Position numbers and translations under genes: made by a program. The notes beneath the pieces were generated by a model. That model saw only the letters and a list, made by a program, of their open reading frames with translations. It was not told where the DNA came from and did no database searches. From assembly GCA_045580815.1 (NCBI GenBank), contig JAZNOL010000018.1, forward strand, positions 1-40,314: DNA of 40,314 nt, given 5' to 3'. The stretch's first letter is position 1; every line of letters begins with the position of its first letter. This DNA comes from JAZNOL01 sp045580815 (lineage in GTDB: Bacteria > Bacillota > Clostridia > RUG12999). This document shows, piece by piece, positions 1 through 7,297 of the stretch.

Positions 1-866
1 GTGATTTCATCACGGGGAGCCATGGTTTTTGTCAGCCCTGCCGCTGTCTGCACGGGAACAACATCACTTTCGTGCCATGCTTTGCATTTTGTGACCTTGC
101 ATTTCTGTGTCCAGTCGGTGATTATTGCACTGCCTTTTTCAGCGCGCATATAAAATCTGGGCATTGCAATAAAATTGTATGTACCAACCTCAATAAAGGT
201 CTGTGCGCCGTCTTCAAAATAAAGAGTCAGCTTGAAACCGTCGTCAACCTCTTTATTTGTGATGTGGTCAAAATCGCAATGTACGGACACAATTTTTTGT
301 GTGAAAATCTGAAGCATCTGGTCGATTAAGTGAATACCCCAGTCATAGAGCATACCGCCGCCGTATTTTTTGATACCGCGCCAGTCGCTGGGGATGCCTC
401 TCGAACCGTGAATACGTGATTCAATGTTTAAAATTTTGCCAAGCTCGCCGCTCTGTTGAATTTGTTTCATTGCCAGATAGTCAACGTCCCAGCGGCGGTT
501 CTGATGCACCGTAAACAGCTTTTCATATTTTTTTGAAGCGTCAATCATTGCGATGAGGTCTTCAACGCTGATTGTAACAGGCTTTTCGGAAATTACGTTT
601 TTTCCGTTTGCCATTGCATCAATAGCAATTTGTCTGTGAACATCGTTGGGTGTGGCAATTGTCACAAGCTCAACATCTTTATCAGCCCACAGCTCGTCAA
701 TTGTTTCATAAGCATGGATGCCGTTTGCTTTTGCAAGCTCACGTTTTTTCTCGTCAATATCGTAAATTCCGGCAAGCTCCACAACGTCGCTTGCAAGTGC
801 GTGGCGTGTGTGCCAGCCGCCCATTCCACCGTAACCTATAACGGCAAGTTTGTGTTTTTTTACCAT
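1..866 (-). CDS. Gfo/Idh/MocA-family NAD(P)-dependent oxidoreductase (3' end outside window)
   Basis: The frame is open from an ATG at 866 to the left edge, so about 288 N-terminal codons are visible and the C-terminus is missing. An AAGGTGAT ribosome binding site lies just upstream. The protein starts with a Rossmann fold carrying a G-Y-G-G-M-G dinucleotide-binding loop (residues 11-16), then the family's EKP motif (ISEKPVT) and a GGGMLYDWGIHLID stretch, whose Asp and His match the catalytic motif of the family. Members oxidise or reduce hydroxyl groups of sugars, inositols and related polyols with NAD(P). It is the last visible gene of a minus-strand sugar cluster, 12 bp downstream of the EEP hydrolase gene. 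The exact substrate cannot be read from the sequence. Confidence 0.88.
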   Translation of the reverse strand, partial: MVKKHKLAVIGYGGMGGWHTRHALASDVVELAGIYDIDEKKRELAKANGIHAYETIDELWADKDVELVTIATPNDVHRQIAIDAMANGKNVISEKPVTISVEDLIAMIDASKKYEKLFTVHQNRRWDVDYLAMKQIQQSGELGKILNIESRIHGSRGIPSDWRGIKKYGGGMLYDWGIHLIDQMLQIFTQKIVSVHCDFDHITNKEVDDGFKLTLYFEDGAQTFIEVGTYNFIAMPRFYMRAEKGSAIITDWTQKCKVTKCKAWHESDVVPVQTAAGLTKTMAPRDEI

Positions 867-878
867 GATTATCACCTT

Positions 879-1649
879 TTAAATTGTTATTCTCGCTTCA
901 ACCGGATAGTGGTCAGAAAGCCACAGGTTGCCATCTTTTTCGTCCCATATAAATGCATCGCTGCATTTTACGTCTTTTGATGCAAATATGTAATCTATTT
1001 TTATAAATGGATCGCTTCTGCCGTAATCGTGAAACGTGTCGCCTACGTCTTTTGTCAGGTCAGCAATGCTGTTGCCAGTTGAAAGCAGAAGTTGTATCGC
1101 CCTGCTGTCGGGTGTGGCATTAAAATCTCCTGTCATGACAAAAGGCATTTTATATTTTTCTTTGTCTGCACGGATTTTTTTAAGAAGCAACGTTGATGCC
1201 ATTTCTCTTGCTTTTACGCCCACATGGTCGGTATGCAGATTGTAAAACCTCAGCGACTCGCCGGTTTTGTTGCTTGTGAGCGTGATTGCCGTGCAAACAC
1301 GGGGACATCCGCTCTGGTCGCTGTTTTCGTAATGTGAACCGGGTTTATATATGTCGTCGGACAGCCAGAAAGTTTCGCAATCGTCAACGGCAAATTTCCG
1401 TTTATTAAACGCAACACACGCCGATTCACCCAGACGGTTTGCTTCTCTGCCGCCGCCTACGATATAATAGTCATCAAGATTTTCGCAAAACGCCATACGC
1501 ATTTCGGATGTTACTTCCTGAAATCCTATAATATCGGGATTTCTTTTTTTGATTGTTTTTTCAATAAGCGGAAGACGGTTGAAAAAACAATTTTCACCGT
1601 CATCGGTTGTTGCCACACGGACATTGAACGTTACAACAGAAATATCCAT
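879..1649 (-). CDS. Endonuclease/exonuclease/phosphatase (EEP) superfamily hydrolase
   Basis: This 256-residue protein is a single EEP (DNase I-like) domain. Visible family motifs, in order, are FNVRV near the N-terminus (metal-site Asn), GFQEVT (metal-binding Glu), NLHTDHVG, GDFNATPDS (catalytic Asp/Asn), KIDYIFAS and the terminal SDHYPV with the general-base His. There is no signal peptide, so it should act in the cytoplasm. EEP enzymes hydrolyse phosphodiesters or phosphomonoesters of nucleic acids, inositol phosphates or sphingomyelin. The gene starts 3 bp after the stop of the TIM-barrel isomerase and is followed closely by an oxidoreductase, which points to a small sugar-phosphate or inositol-phosphate substrate rather than DNA. 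That last point is inference from neighbours. Confidence 0.85.
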   Translation of the reverse strand: MDISVVTFNVRVATTDDGENCFFNRLPLIEKTIKKRNPDIIGFQEVTSEMRMAFCENLDDYYIVGGGREANRLGESACVAFNKRKFAVDDCETFWLSDDIYKPGSHYENSDQSGCPRVCTAITLTSNKTGESLRFYNLHTDHVGVKAREMASTLLLKKIRADKEKYKMPFVMTGDFNATPDSRAIQLLLSTGNSIADLTKDVGDTFHDYGRSDPFIKIDYIFASKDVKCSDAFIWDEKDGNLWLSDHYPVEARITI

Positions 1650-1652
1650 AAT

Positions 1653-2618
1653 TTAAGCCCACCACATCTCCTGAGTGCCTTCAAAAATAATAACATCCTG
1701 CAAGAATTTTATTGCTTTTTCAAGACCCTCTTTGCCGGTCATGAGGCTGTCTTCGTGCTCAATGCTGACAGCACCGTCATAGCCAACAAGACGCAGGTTG
1801 CTGATGATGTCTTTCCACACTTTTGCATCGTGACCGTAGCCAACTGTGCGGAAAATCCATGAACGGTGAAGCTCGTCACCGTAATGCTTTGTATCAAGCA
1901 CGCCGTTTACGGCTGTGTTCATTTCGTCAATTTTTGTATCTTTTGCATGGAAATGGTGAATTGCACCGCCAAGTGCACGGATTGCCGCAACCATGTCAAT
2001 GCCCTGCCACAGCAGGTGGCTGGGGTCAAGGTTGGCACCGATTGTATCGCCTACAGCCGCACGGAGTTTAAGCAGAGTTTCAGGGTTGTAAACGCAGAAT
2101 CCGGGATGCATTTCAAGTGCGATTTTTTTCACGCCATGCTCGTTTGCAAACGCCGCCGCTTTTTTCCAGTAGGGGATAAGCACGTCGTTCCACTGATAAT
2201 CAAGAACTTTAAGGAAATCCTCCGGCCAAGCGCAGGTTGCCCAGTTGGGAGTTTTGTCACCGGGTGCACCGCCGGGACAGCCGGAAAATGTGATTACTGT
2301 TTCAACGCCGAGCACTTCTGCCATAAGAACGGCTTTTTCAAAATCCTCGTGGTAGCTTTTTGCTACTTCAGGGTCGGGATGCACGGGGTTGCCGTGAACA
2401 GAAAGTGCGCATATGTCAAGATTGTATTTTGCAAGCATATTTTTAAGTTCCTGAATTTTTTCGGGTTTTCCCAAATAATCGTCAGGATTGAGATGAGTGT
2501 TGCCGGGGCATCCGCCAACACCGATTTCAAGAGAAGAAACGCCAAGAGAGCTTAAATAAGCCGCCGCCTCTTCAAGAGTTTTGTCGTAAGTTGCAACTGT
2601 TAAAACACTTAATTTCAT
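1653..2618 (-). CDS. Sugar phosphate isomerase/epimerase-like TIM-barrel protein
   Basis: The start was placed at the ATG at 2618 because a perfect GGAGGT site lies 7 bases upstream; the 71-codon open extension further upstream runs through an intergenic repeat and is not protein-like. The 321-residue product starts MKLSVLTVATYDKTLEEAAA and has the xylose-isomerase-like (AP endonuclease 2) TIM-barrel pattern: EIGVGG, an ALSVHGNPVHPD strand, IALEMHPGF with the metal Glu, ANLDPSHLLWQG with metal Asp and His, HFHAKDTK and a terminal VSIEHED Glu. Such proteins isomerise or epimerise sugars, keto-sugars or inosose using a divalent metal. It sits between two oxidoreductases and an EEP hydrolase, as in inositol-like or 3-keto-glycoside pathways. 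The substrate is unknown. Confidence 0.88.
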   Translation of the reverse strand: MKLSVLTVATYDKTLEEAAAYLSSLGVSSLEIGVGGCPGNTHLNPDDYLGKPEKIQELKNMLAKYNLDICALSVHGNPVHPDPEVAKSYHEDFEKAVLMAEVLGVETVITFSGCPGGAPGDKTPNWATCAWPEDFLKVLDYQWNDVLIPYWKKAAAFANEHGVKKIALEMHPGFCVYNPETLLKLRAAVGDTIGANLDPSHLLWQGIDMVAAIRALGGAIHHFHAKDTKIDEMNTAVNGVLDTKHYGDELHRSWIFRTVGYGHDAKVWKDIISNLRLVGYDGAVSIEHEDSLMTGKEGLEKAIKFLQDVIIFEGTQEMWWA

Positions 2619-2675
2619 AATTATACCTCCATTAATTTGAATGTGCAGATAGATAAGAAAAAGGAATATTCGCGA

Positions 2676-2899
2676 CAAAGCCCTCCTTGTGTAAAGGGCG
2701 GAGCTTGCACGGTAGTGAATGACAATTCGGGGAATTGTCAGAGCCGTGCGTGACCGAGCCGCAGCGAGACGGTGGCATACGGAGTATGACGGGAGGATTG
2801 TCAGTAAAATCTGTATGCAATCAAAATGCAAATGTTTGTGAAAGACAATCCCTCCGGCTCGCTTATGCTCGCCACCTCCCTTTACACAAGGGAGGCTTC
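2676..2899. repeat. Composite intergenic repeat with inverted ends (MITE-like)
   Basis: Two members of the window's two-hairpin repeat family face each other. The left end reads AAGCCCTCCTTGTGTAAAGG and the complement of the right end reads AAGCCTCCCTTGTGTAAAGG, forming near-perfect terminal inverted repeats about 24 bp long. Inside, 2707-2749 folds into a long hairpin containing GACAATTC-ggg-GAATTGTC, and the same 43 bp recur inverted at 10558-10600. Nothing coding is seen. The element separates the isomerase gene from the oxidoreductase gene on the minus strand, so it would be transcribed if these genes are co-transcribed. Confidence 0.75.
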
Positions 2900-2984
2900 G
2901 GTTGGTGAAAATTATGCCGCATCAGCGTAAACTACAACTATGCATACTATTAATCATTCTTACATTATACACCTTGTTTTCTTA

Positions 2985-4058
2985 TCAGTCAAGAGCAATT
3001 TCTCTGCCCTCTTCGGCAGATTTGTACATTGCTGTTAAAATTTTAATCATGTCAATACCCTGCTGAGGAACAAAAATCGGCTCAGTACCGTTAAGCAGAA
3101 CGTCTGCAAAATGGCGCAGGTTTGCTTCGTGACCGTTCATTCCCGACAGATTGTCAACATTAGGCAGAATATCAACTGTTTTGCCAAATTCTTCAGTAAA
3201 GATTTTGAGTTTTTCGTCGTATGATGTCCATGATGCACCGGCTTTTGTGCCTCTCAGCTCAACAAAACGCTGTTCCATTTCAACGTTTGATGCCCACGAA
3301 AATTCAATCTGCATTGATGCACCGTTGTCAAAACGGATAAAGCCCATTGCAAGGTCTTCAACGTCAAATGTGCCGTCTGATTTTTTGTCGCCGAATTCCG
3401 AGTTCGCAGAATCCGATGCTTCGCTGTTTGCAAATTTGCAGTATGTGCATCCGCTTACAGCAACAGGTTTCGGATTGCCCATAAGCCAGATTGAAAGGTC
3501 AATCATATGTACGCCAAGGTCAATAAGCGGACCACCGCCTGACTGTGCTTTTGTTGTAAACCAGCCACCTTTGCCGGGGATGCCTCTGCGGCGTCTCCAT
3601 GCACAGCGTGCTGTGTAAATTTCGCCCATGTTGCCTGCGTCAATGTACTGTTTAAGATACATTGATGTGGGCATATAACGGTTGTTACGCATTACCATGA
3701 GGAGCTTGCCGTTTTTTTCAGCGGCACTACGCATTTTTTCTGCTTCTTCAACACTTACTGCATCGGGTTTTTCGCAAAATACGTTAAGACCGCTGTTTAA
3801 TGCTTCAACAGCAATTATTGAATGCAGATAGTTGGGTGTACAGATGTCGATTGCATCAAGTCCTTCAATTTTAAAAACTTCTCTGTAATCGGTATAAACA
3901 GCCGGAATACCAAATTTTTCAGCAACAGATTTTGCTCTGTCTTCTAAAATATCGCAAAGTGCAACAATTTCAACATTGTCCATTTTTGCATAAGCCGGAA
4001 GATGTGCACCGTGGCTGATTCCGCCGGCACCGATTACTGCAATTTTAAGTTTTTTCAT
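2985..4058 (-). CDS. Gfo/Idh/MocA-family NAD(P)-dependent oxidoreductase
   Basis: This 357-residue protein has the family's full length. Residues 8-15 carry the nucleotide-binding loop (VIGAGGIS), the EKP motif is at 96-98 (FCEKPDA), and a GGGPLIDLGVHMID stretch gives Asp180 and His184, the usual catalytic pair. Family members are NAD(P)-linked sugar or inositol dehydrogenases, or hydrolases using NAD as a cofactor. The ATG at 4058 is preceded by GAGAGGT. The gene has its own strong promoter in the 90-bp gap upstream, with an inverted repeat that also precedes the isomerase at 21702-22547. That suggests it is controlled together with that isomerase as well as by any read-through from the lacI operon. 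The substrate is unknown. Confidence 0.9.
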   Translation of the reverse strand: MKKLKIAVIGAGGISHGAHLPAYAKMDNVEIVALCDILEDRAKSVAEKFGIPAVYTDYREVFKIEGLDAIDICTPNYLHSIIAVEALNSGLNVFCEKPDAVSVEEAEKMRSAAEKNGKLLMVMRNNRYMPTSMYLKQYIDAGNMGEIYTARCAWRRRRGIPGKGGWFTTKAQSGGGPLIDLGVHMIDLSIWLMGNPKPVAVSGCTYCKFANSEASDSANSEFGDKKSDGTFDVEDLAMGFIRFDNGASMQIEFSWASNVEMEQRFVELRGTKAGASWTSYDEKLKIFTEEFGKTVDILPNVDNLSGMNGHEANLRHFADVLLNGTEPIFVPQQGIDMIKILTAMYKSAEEGREIALD

Positions 4059-4075
4059 AATGAATTACCTCTCTT

Positions 4076-4144
4076 AATTTTAATTATATAATATAAATTT
4101 ATATCTGTAAATAAACAAAATTGTGGTTGTTTAACACTATATTG
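4076..4144 (-). promoter_or_regulatory. Sigma-A promoter with upstream spaced inverted repeat (copy 1 of shared block)
   Basis: Read on the minus strand, -35 TTTACA (4106-4111) and -10 TATAAT (4083-4088) are 17 bp apart. Four bases upstream of -35 lie two 10-bp arms, CACAATTTTG (4116-4125) and CAATATAGTG (4135-4144), separated by 9 bp and imperfectly complementary. The same elements with identical spacings occur at 21595-21656. The position upstream of -35 fits an activator site or a repressor covering the promoter; the regulator is not identified. Confidence 0.8.
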
Positions 4145-4148
4145 TTTT

Positions 4149-5174
4149 TTAGATAAACGGTCGCCGGTCAAGAACAAGACGAAGCGGTTTATCCGTTTCA
4201 AGTTCGCCCGGCAAAAACGTCTGCAATTCTGCCAGAGCACATATTGAGCCAAACAGAAGATGCAGATCGTTAAATCCCTCGTGGGTTTTGTGGTCGATGG
4301 AATAAAGCCAGTCGATATAGTTTTTTGCAAAACTGCGGATTGTTTCCTTGCACTCGCCGTAGCGGTGACCGCATTGACGTAAAGACCTTGTGATTGAATA
4401 AATCCAGTCAATTTCAAGAAAACTGATTTGTCTGCCGAAGTTTTTGCGGTCGCACCAGTCGTCAATGTCGTTTCCTATGCGGGTTTCACGGTAAAGCTCA
4501 AGACAGGTGTCGATGATTTTTTCGGGATACCGCAGCGGCATTTTTGCGTATTCCATGTTGAACATATAATGAAATCCGCCGCCCAGAAACTTGTAAAGGT
4601 TATCGGTATTTTTGCCGATTGCACCCTTTTTCCAGTACCCATACTGCGGATCGGCGTTGTTCCACAGCCAGTTAAAATATGCTTTTTCCCACTCTTTTCC
4701 GCCAAGTCCCGAAAGCTTGAGTGCGGCATAAATTCCGGCACCCTTGTGAGACTCCGACCAGGCTTCGTTTTCCCAGTCAAGACCGTCTAAAAGTGTAGTT
4801 ACACCCTCTGGTGTGGAATATTCTTCAAGAGCAGTCATGGGATGGGTTGGGGCGGTGTCAAACAGCTCCAGCGATGCCGTGCAATGGGCGGTTGTGTGGA
4901 TTATGTTGTGCGTTCTTTCGGTAAAAAGCCCGGTTTTCTTGTCCTGCAAGGATTTTAAAACTTCTGTGTGAGCATTGCGGATTTTTTCCTCGCGGGGAAA
5001 TTCGTTTATCGTATAAAGAATATTTGCCGCATCGGCGCAGCCGTATTCGTTGATGCCAAGCTGACGTGTGCCGCCTTCGTTTTGCCACAGAAATCTGGCG
5101 TATTCCCCCTCGTTTTCAAGACGATGGTTGTTTACGGTTTCTTTTATAATGTCAATAAGACTTTGTATGTTCAT
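4149..5174 (-). CDS. Uncharacterised protein, probable alpha/alpha-toroid fold
   Basis: I do not recognise the family of this 341-residue protein. It has no signal peptide or membrane segment. Helical segments recur at regular intervals with small-residue and aromatic cores (CADAANILYTIN, TTAHCTASLELFD, HKGAGIYAALKLSG, GGGFHYMFNMEY, EIDWIYSITRSLRQ, LFGSICALAELQ), a pattern typical of alpha/alpha toroids such as six-hairpin glycosidases, terpene-cyclase-like domains and epimerases. Conserved-looking His, Asp, Glu and Trp residues could line a pocket. Its ATG overlaps the TAA stop of thuA by one base, so it is almost certainly translated with ThuA in the LacI-controlled operon. A role in carbohydrate metabolism is inferred from that context only. 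Confidence 0.82.
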   Translation of the reverse strand: MNIQSLIDIIKETVNNHRLENEGEYARFLWQNEGGTRQLGINEYGCADAANILYTINEFPREEKIRNAHTEVLKSLQDKKTGLFTERTHNIIHTTAHCTASLELFDTAPTHPMTALEEYSTPEGVTTLLDGLDWENEAWSESHKGAGIYAALKLSGLGGKEWEKAYFNWLWNNADPQYGYWKKGAIGKNTDNLYKFLGGGFHYMFNMEYAKMPLRYPEKIIDTCLELYRETRIGNDIDDWCDRKNFGRQISFLEIDWIYSITRSLRQCGHRYGECKETIRSFAKNYIDWLYSIDHKTHEGFNDLHLLFGSICALAELQTFLPGELETDKPLRLVLDRRPFI

Positions 5175-5902
5175 TATATTATGCCTTCTCCTGTTTCAAG
5201 GGGGGCGGAGTTGGGACAGGGAACGGGCGCATCAATTTTTCGATTCGGTTTTGCCCAATAGATGCCGTTTTTAATGATTTTTTGAACGTTTTCGTTTTCA
5301 AATGAATGGTATGTTTCGTGCCCCGGCTGGAAATAGAAAATCTTGCCGTAGCCTCTGTGGAATGTACATCCGCTTCTGAAAATTTCGCCTGAAGAAAACC
5401 AGCTTACAAATATAAGGTCATCAGGTGTGGGAATGTCAAATTCTTCGCCGTAAACCTCTTCCTGTTCAAGTAAAAACTGGCGGTCAACACCCTCTGCAAT
5501 GGGATGCGACGGATTTACGCACCACACACGCTCTTTTGCACATTCGTGCCAGTTAAGATTGCAGGTTGTGCCCATGAGCTTGCGGAAAATTTTTGAATGG
5601 TGTCCCGAATGAAGAACAATAAGCCCCATGCCGGCAAGCACCCTGTTATAAACCTTTTCAACAATTTCATCGGAAACTCTGCCATGTCCCATATGTCCCC
5701 ACCACAAAAGCACATCGGTGGAGTTTAAAACATCGTCTGTCAGTCCATGCTCAGGCATATCAAGAGTTGCGGTTCTGATGTTGAAATCATCGCATTTCAA
5801 AAAATTTGCAACTGTGTTGTGAATACCGTCGGGATGAACCTGCCGTGTTTTTTCATCCTGCTGTTCGTGCAGAAATTCGTTCCATACTGTTACATTAATC
5901 AT
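5174..5902 (-). CDS. ThuA-like (trehalose-utilisation) domain protein
   Basis: The 242-residue protein matches the ThuA family, which has a glutamine-amidotransferase-like fold. Visible family features are a VTVWNEFLHEQ start, DVLLWWGHMGHG, GLIVLHSGHHSKIF (where amidotransferases have the nucleophile elbow; here no Cys, as usual in ThuA), VWCVNPSHPIAEG, EEVYGEEFDIP and a GYGKIFYFQPGHETY end. In Agrobacterium and Sinorhizobium thuA and its neighbour thuB take part in oxidative disaccharide use, with ThuB a Gfo/Idh dehydrogenase. Here two such dehydrogenases lie downstream. The start overlaps the lacI stop region by 8 bp and the stop overlaps the next gene by one base, indicating translational coupling. 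The reaction catalysed is not established from sequence. Confidence 0.88.
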   Translation of the reverse strand: MINVTVWNEFLHEQQDEKTRQVHPDGIHNTVANFLKCDDFNIRTATLDMPEHGLTDDVLNSTDVLLWWGHMGHGRVSDEIVEKVYNRVLAGMGLIVLHSGHHSKIFRKLMGTTCNLNWHECAKERVWCVNPSHPIAEGVDRQFLLEQEEVYGEEFDIPTPDDLIFVSWFSSGEIFRSGCTFHRGYGKIFYFQPGHETYHSFENENVQKIIKNGIYWAKPNRKIDAPVPCPNSAPLETGEGII

Positions 5903-6890
5903 TGTTGTTTCCCCTTTCGGTTGAGCTTCGTTTAATAAGTGTGTGTTCCATAATTATATTTGAAATATTTTTGTTTCTGTGTTTAATTGAGTCAATCAGC
6001 GTGAGCATTGCGTTTTCGCCAAGCTGATATCTCGGCTGTGCAACGGTAGTAAGCTCCGGCTTGAAAACACGTGAGAAAAATATGTTGTCAAACCCGGAAA
6101 CAACCGTTTTTTCGGGAACATCTATTCCTGCGTCCTCAAAGGCTCGGCACACGCCAAGTGCCATGATGTCACTTATTGCAAACACCGCTGTTATATCGTT
6201 GCCGGAAGATATAATCTCCTTTGCGGCATCGTATCCGCTGTTGAAAGAATAGTTTCCGTAATATATATAAGGATTAAACCCTGCCTCACGCAACGCCTTT
6301 TTGTACCCTTTTTCACGAAGCATCGCCGATGTGGTTGTGCGCTCACTCACAAGGGCAATGTTTTTGTGACCGAGAGATAACAGATATTTTGTCATTTCAT
6401 ATGCGGCACCGGCGTTGTCAATGCTGACATAAGGAATGTTCGTGTCGCTGACATATTCCGAGCAGAACACCGCTGCATGGGTTTTGCCGAACTCACGAAG
6501 CTCTTTTGCACGCAGAGTGGAATCCATAAATATAACTCCGTCCGCCTGACGTGAATCTATCATTTTAAGATAAGTGCGTTCGCTTTCTTCATTGCCGCCG
6601 GTAGGGCACAGAACAACGTTGTAGCCGTGTTTTCTGCCGGTTTCTTCAATACCCCGTATAACCTTTGAAAAAAAGGTGTTGGTGATTGATTGCAGAATAA
6701 CAATTATAATATTTGATTTGTTTGTACGCAGATTGCGTGCCGCCTCGTTGGGATTGTAGCCCAACGCTTCAATGGCATCAAGAATTCTTTTTTTGGTTTC
6801 AGGTGCAACGGGACCGCTGGAATTTATCACCCTCGAAACAGTTGCCACCGATGAGCCCGAAAGCCTTGCAACTTCATTGATTGTGCTCAT
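5895..6890 (-). CDS. LacI-family transcriptional regulator
   Basis: The 331-residue protein starts with a LacI helix-turn-helix and hinge helix (TINEVARLSGSSVATVSRVI, residues 3-22, then ALGYNPNEAARNL), followed by a periplasmic-binding-protein-like effector domain (GVIFMDSTL, GHKNIALVSER, FAISDIMALGVCRAFEDAG, TVVSGFDN, TTVAQPRYQLGENA). The ATG at 6890 follows GGAGG by 5 bases. It is the first gene of the operon with thuA and the toroid protein. A 14-bp perfect palindrome sits just after its predicted transcription start, so it probably represses its own operon and is released by a sugar or sugar phosphate. The inducer is unknown. Confidence 0.93.
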   Translation of the reverse strand: MSTINEVARLSGSSVATVSRVINSSGPVAPETKKRILDAIEALGYNPNEAARNLRTNKSNIIIVILQSITNTFFSKVIRGIEETGRKHGYNVVLCPTGGNEESERTYLKMIDSRQADGVIFMDSTLRAKELREFGKTHAAVFCSEYVSDTNIPYVSIDNAGAAYEMTKYLLSLGHKNIALVSERTTTSAMLREKGYKKALREAGFNPYIYYGNYSFNSGYDAAKEIISSGNDITAVFAISDIMALGVCRAFEDAGIDVPEKTVVSGFDNIFFSRVFKPELTTVAQPRYQLGENAMLTLIDSIKHRNKNISNIIMEHTLIKRSSTERGNNND

Positions 6891-6904
6891 TTTTACCTCC
6901 GTTA

Positions 6905-6918
6905 TGTAAACGTTTACA
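6905..6918. promoter_or_regulatory. LacI-type/cre-like operator palindrome
   Basis: TGTAAACGTTTACA is a perfect 14-bp palindrome centred on CG, the hallmark of LacI/GalR/CcpA operators, and it also fits the consensus of catabolite-responsive (cre) sites. It lies about 5-19 bases after the predicted transcription start and 14 bases before the lacI start codon. It could bind the encoded LacI protein, CcpA or both. Confidence 0.82.
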
Positions 6919-6929
6919 CTGTTTAGTTT

Positions 6930-6957
6930 ATTATATCATACTCACTTTAATTTTCAA
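6930..6957 (-). promoter_or_regulatory. Promoter of the lacI-thuA operon
   Basis: On the minus strand -35 TTGAAA (6952-6957) and -10 TATAAT (6930-6935) are separated by 16 bp. The start of transcription would be near 6923, directly upstream of the palindromic operator, so a bound repressor would block promoter clearance. Confidence 0.72.
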
Positions 6958-7036
6958 TATGCAATCTGCACAAAAAACAAGGTTTTTTTTGTTAAATGTG
7001 TACGAGTGAGAGAGTAAGACGGTATTACACTACCAA

Positions 7037-7198
7037 CGCCTCCCTGTGTAATGGGAGCCGAGGGTTTGTACCGTCCAAAGGCTTCTCCTTGGTGGAGAAG
7101 CTGTCGAGCGGATGCGAGACTGATGAGGGGATGCCTTCATAAGAAGGCATGAATGTACAAACTTACAATGACGGAACGGTTACGAACCGTTCCCTACG
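7037..7198. repeat. Structured intergenic repeat (two-hairpin family, long form)
   Basis: The stretch from 7077 to 7198 is a diverged copy of 10645-10767. It contains, in order, the hairpin GCTTCTCC-ttggt-GGAGAAGC, a second stem GTC-ga-GC-ggat-GC-ga-GAC, the phrase GATGAGGGGATG, the hairpin ATGCCTTC-ataa-GAAGGCAT and the palindrome GGAACGGTTACGAACCGTTCC split around its centre. 7037-7076 is a partial further copy (CCTCCCTGTGTAATGGGAG). The region from 6958 to 7251 otherwise holds nothing coding. Confidence 0.78.
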
Positions 7199-7251
7199 AG
7201 GTGTGTGCGGTCTAAAGATTTCTTCGTTTATTTTTTTACCAGATAAAATTA

Positions 7252-7279
7252 CCTCACAATTCAAAAGTGAATTGTGAGG
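7252..7279 (-). terminator. Intrinsic terminator after the BspA-like gene
   Basis: CCTCACAATTCA and its exact complement form a 12-bp stem around a 4-base loop, 18 bases beyond the stop codon at 7298. On the minus strand it is followed by a T-rich run (TAATTTTATC). Confidence 0.78.
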
Positions 7280-7297
7280 CTTGTGTTTTTATTTAAT

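Noticed and set aside
1866..2555. 229-residue plus-strand frame
   Set aside because: It is antisense to the well-supported isomerase gene and has a Cys/Phe-rich chance composition.
2619..2831. Longer N-terminus for the TIM-barrel isomerase
   Set aside because: The extension runs through the composite repeat and a GGAGGT site directly precedes the ATG at 2618.
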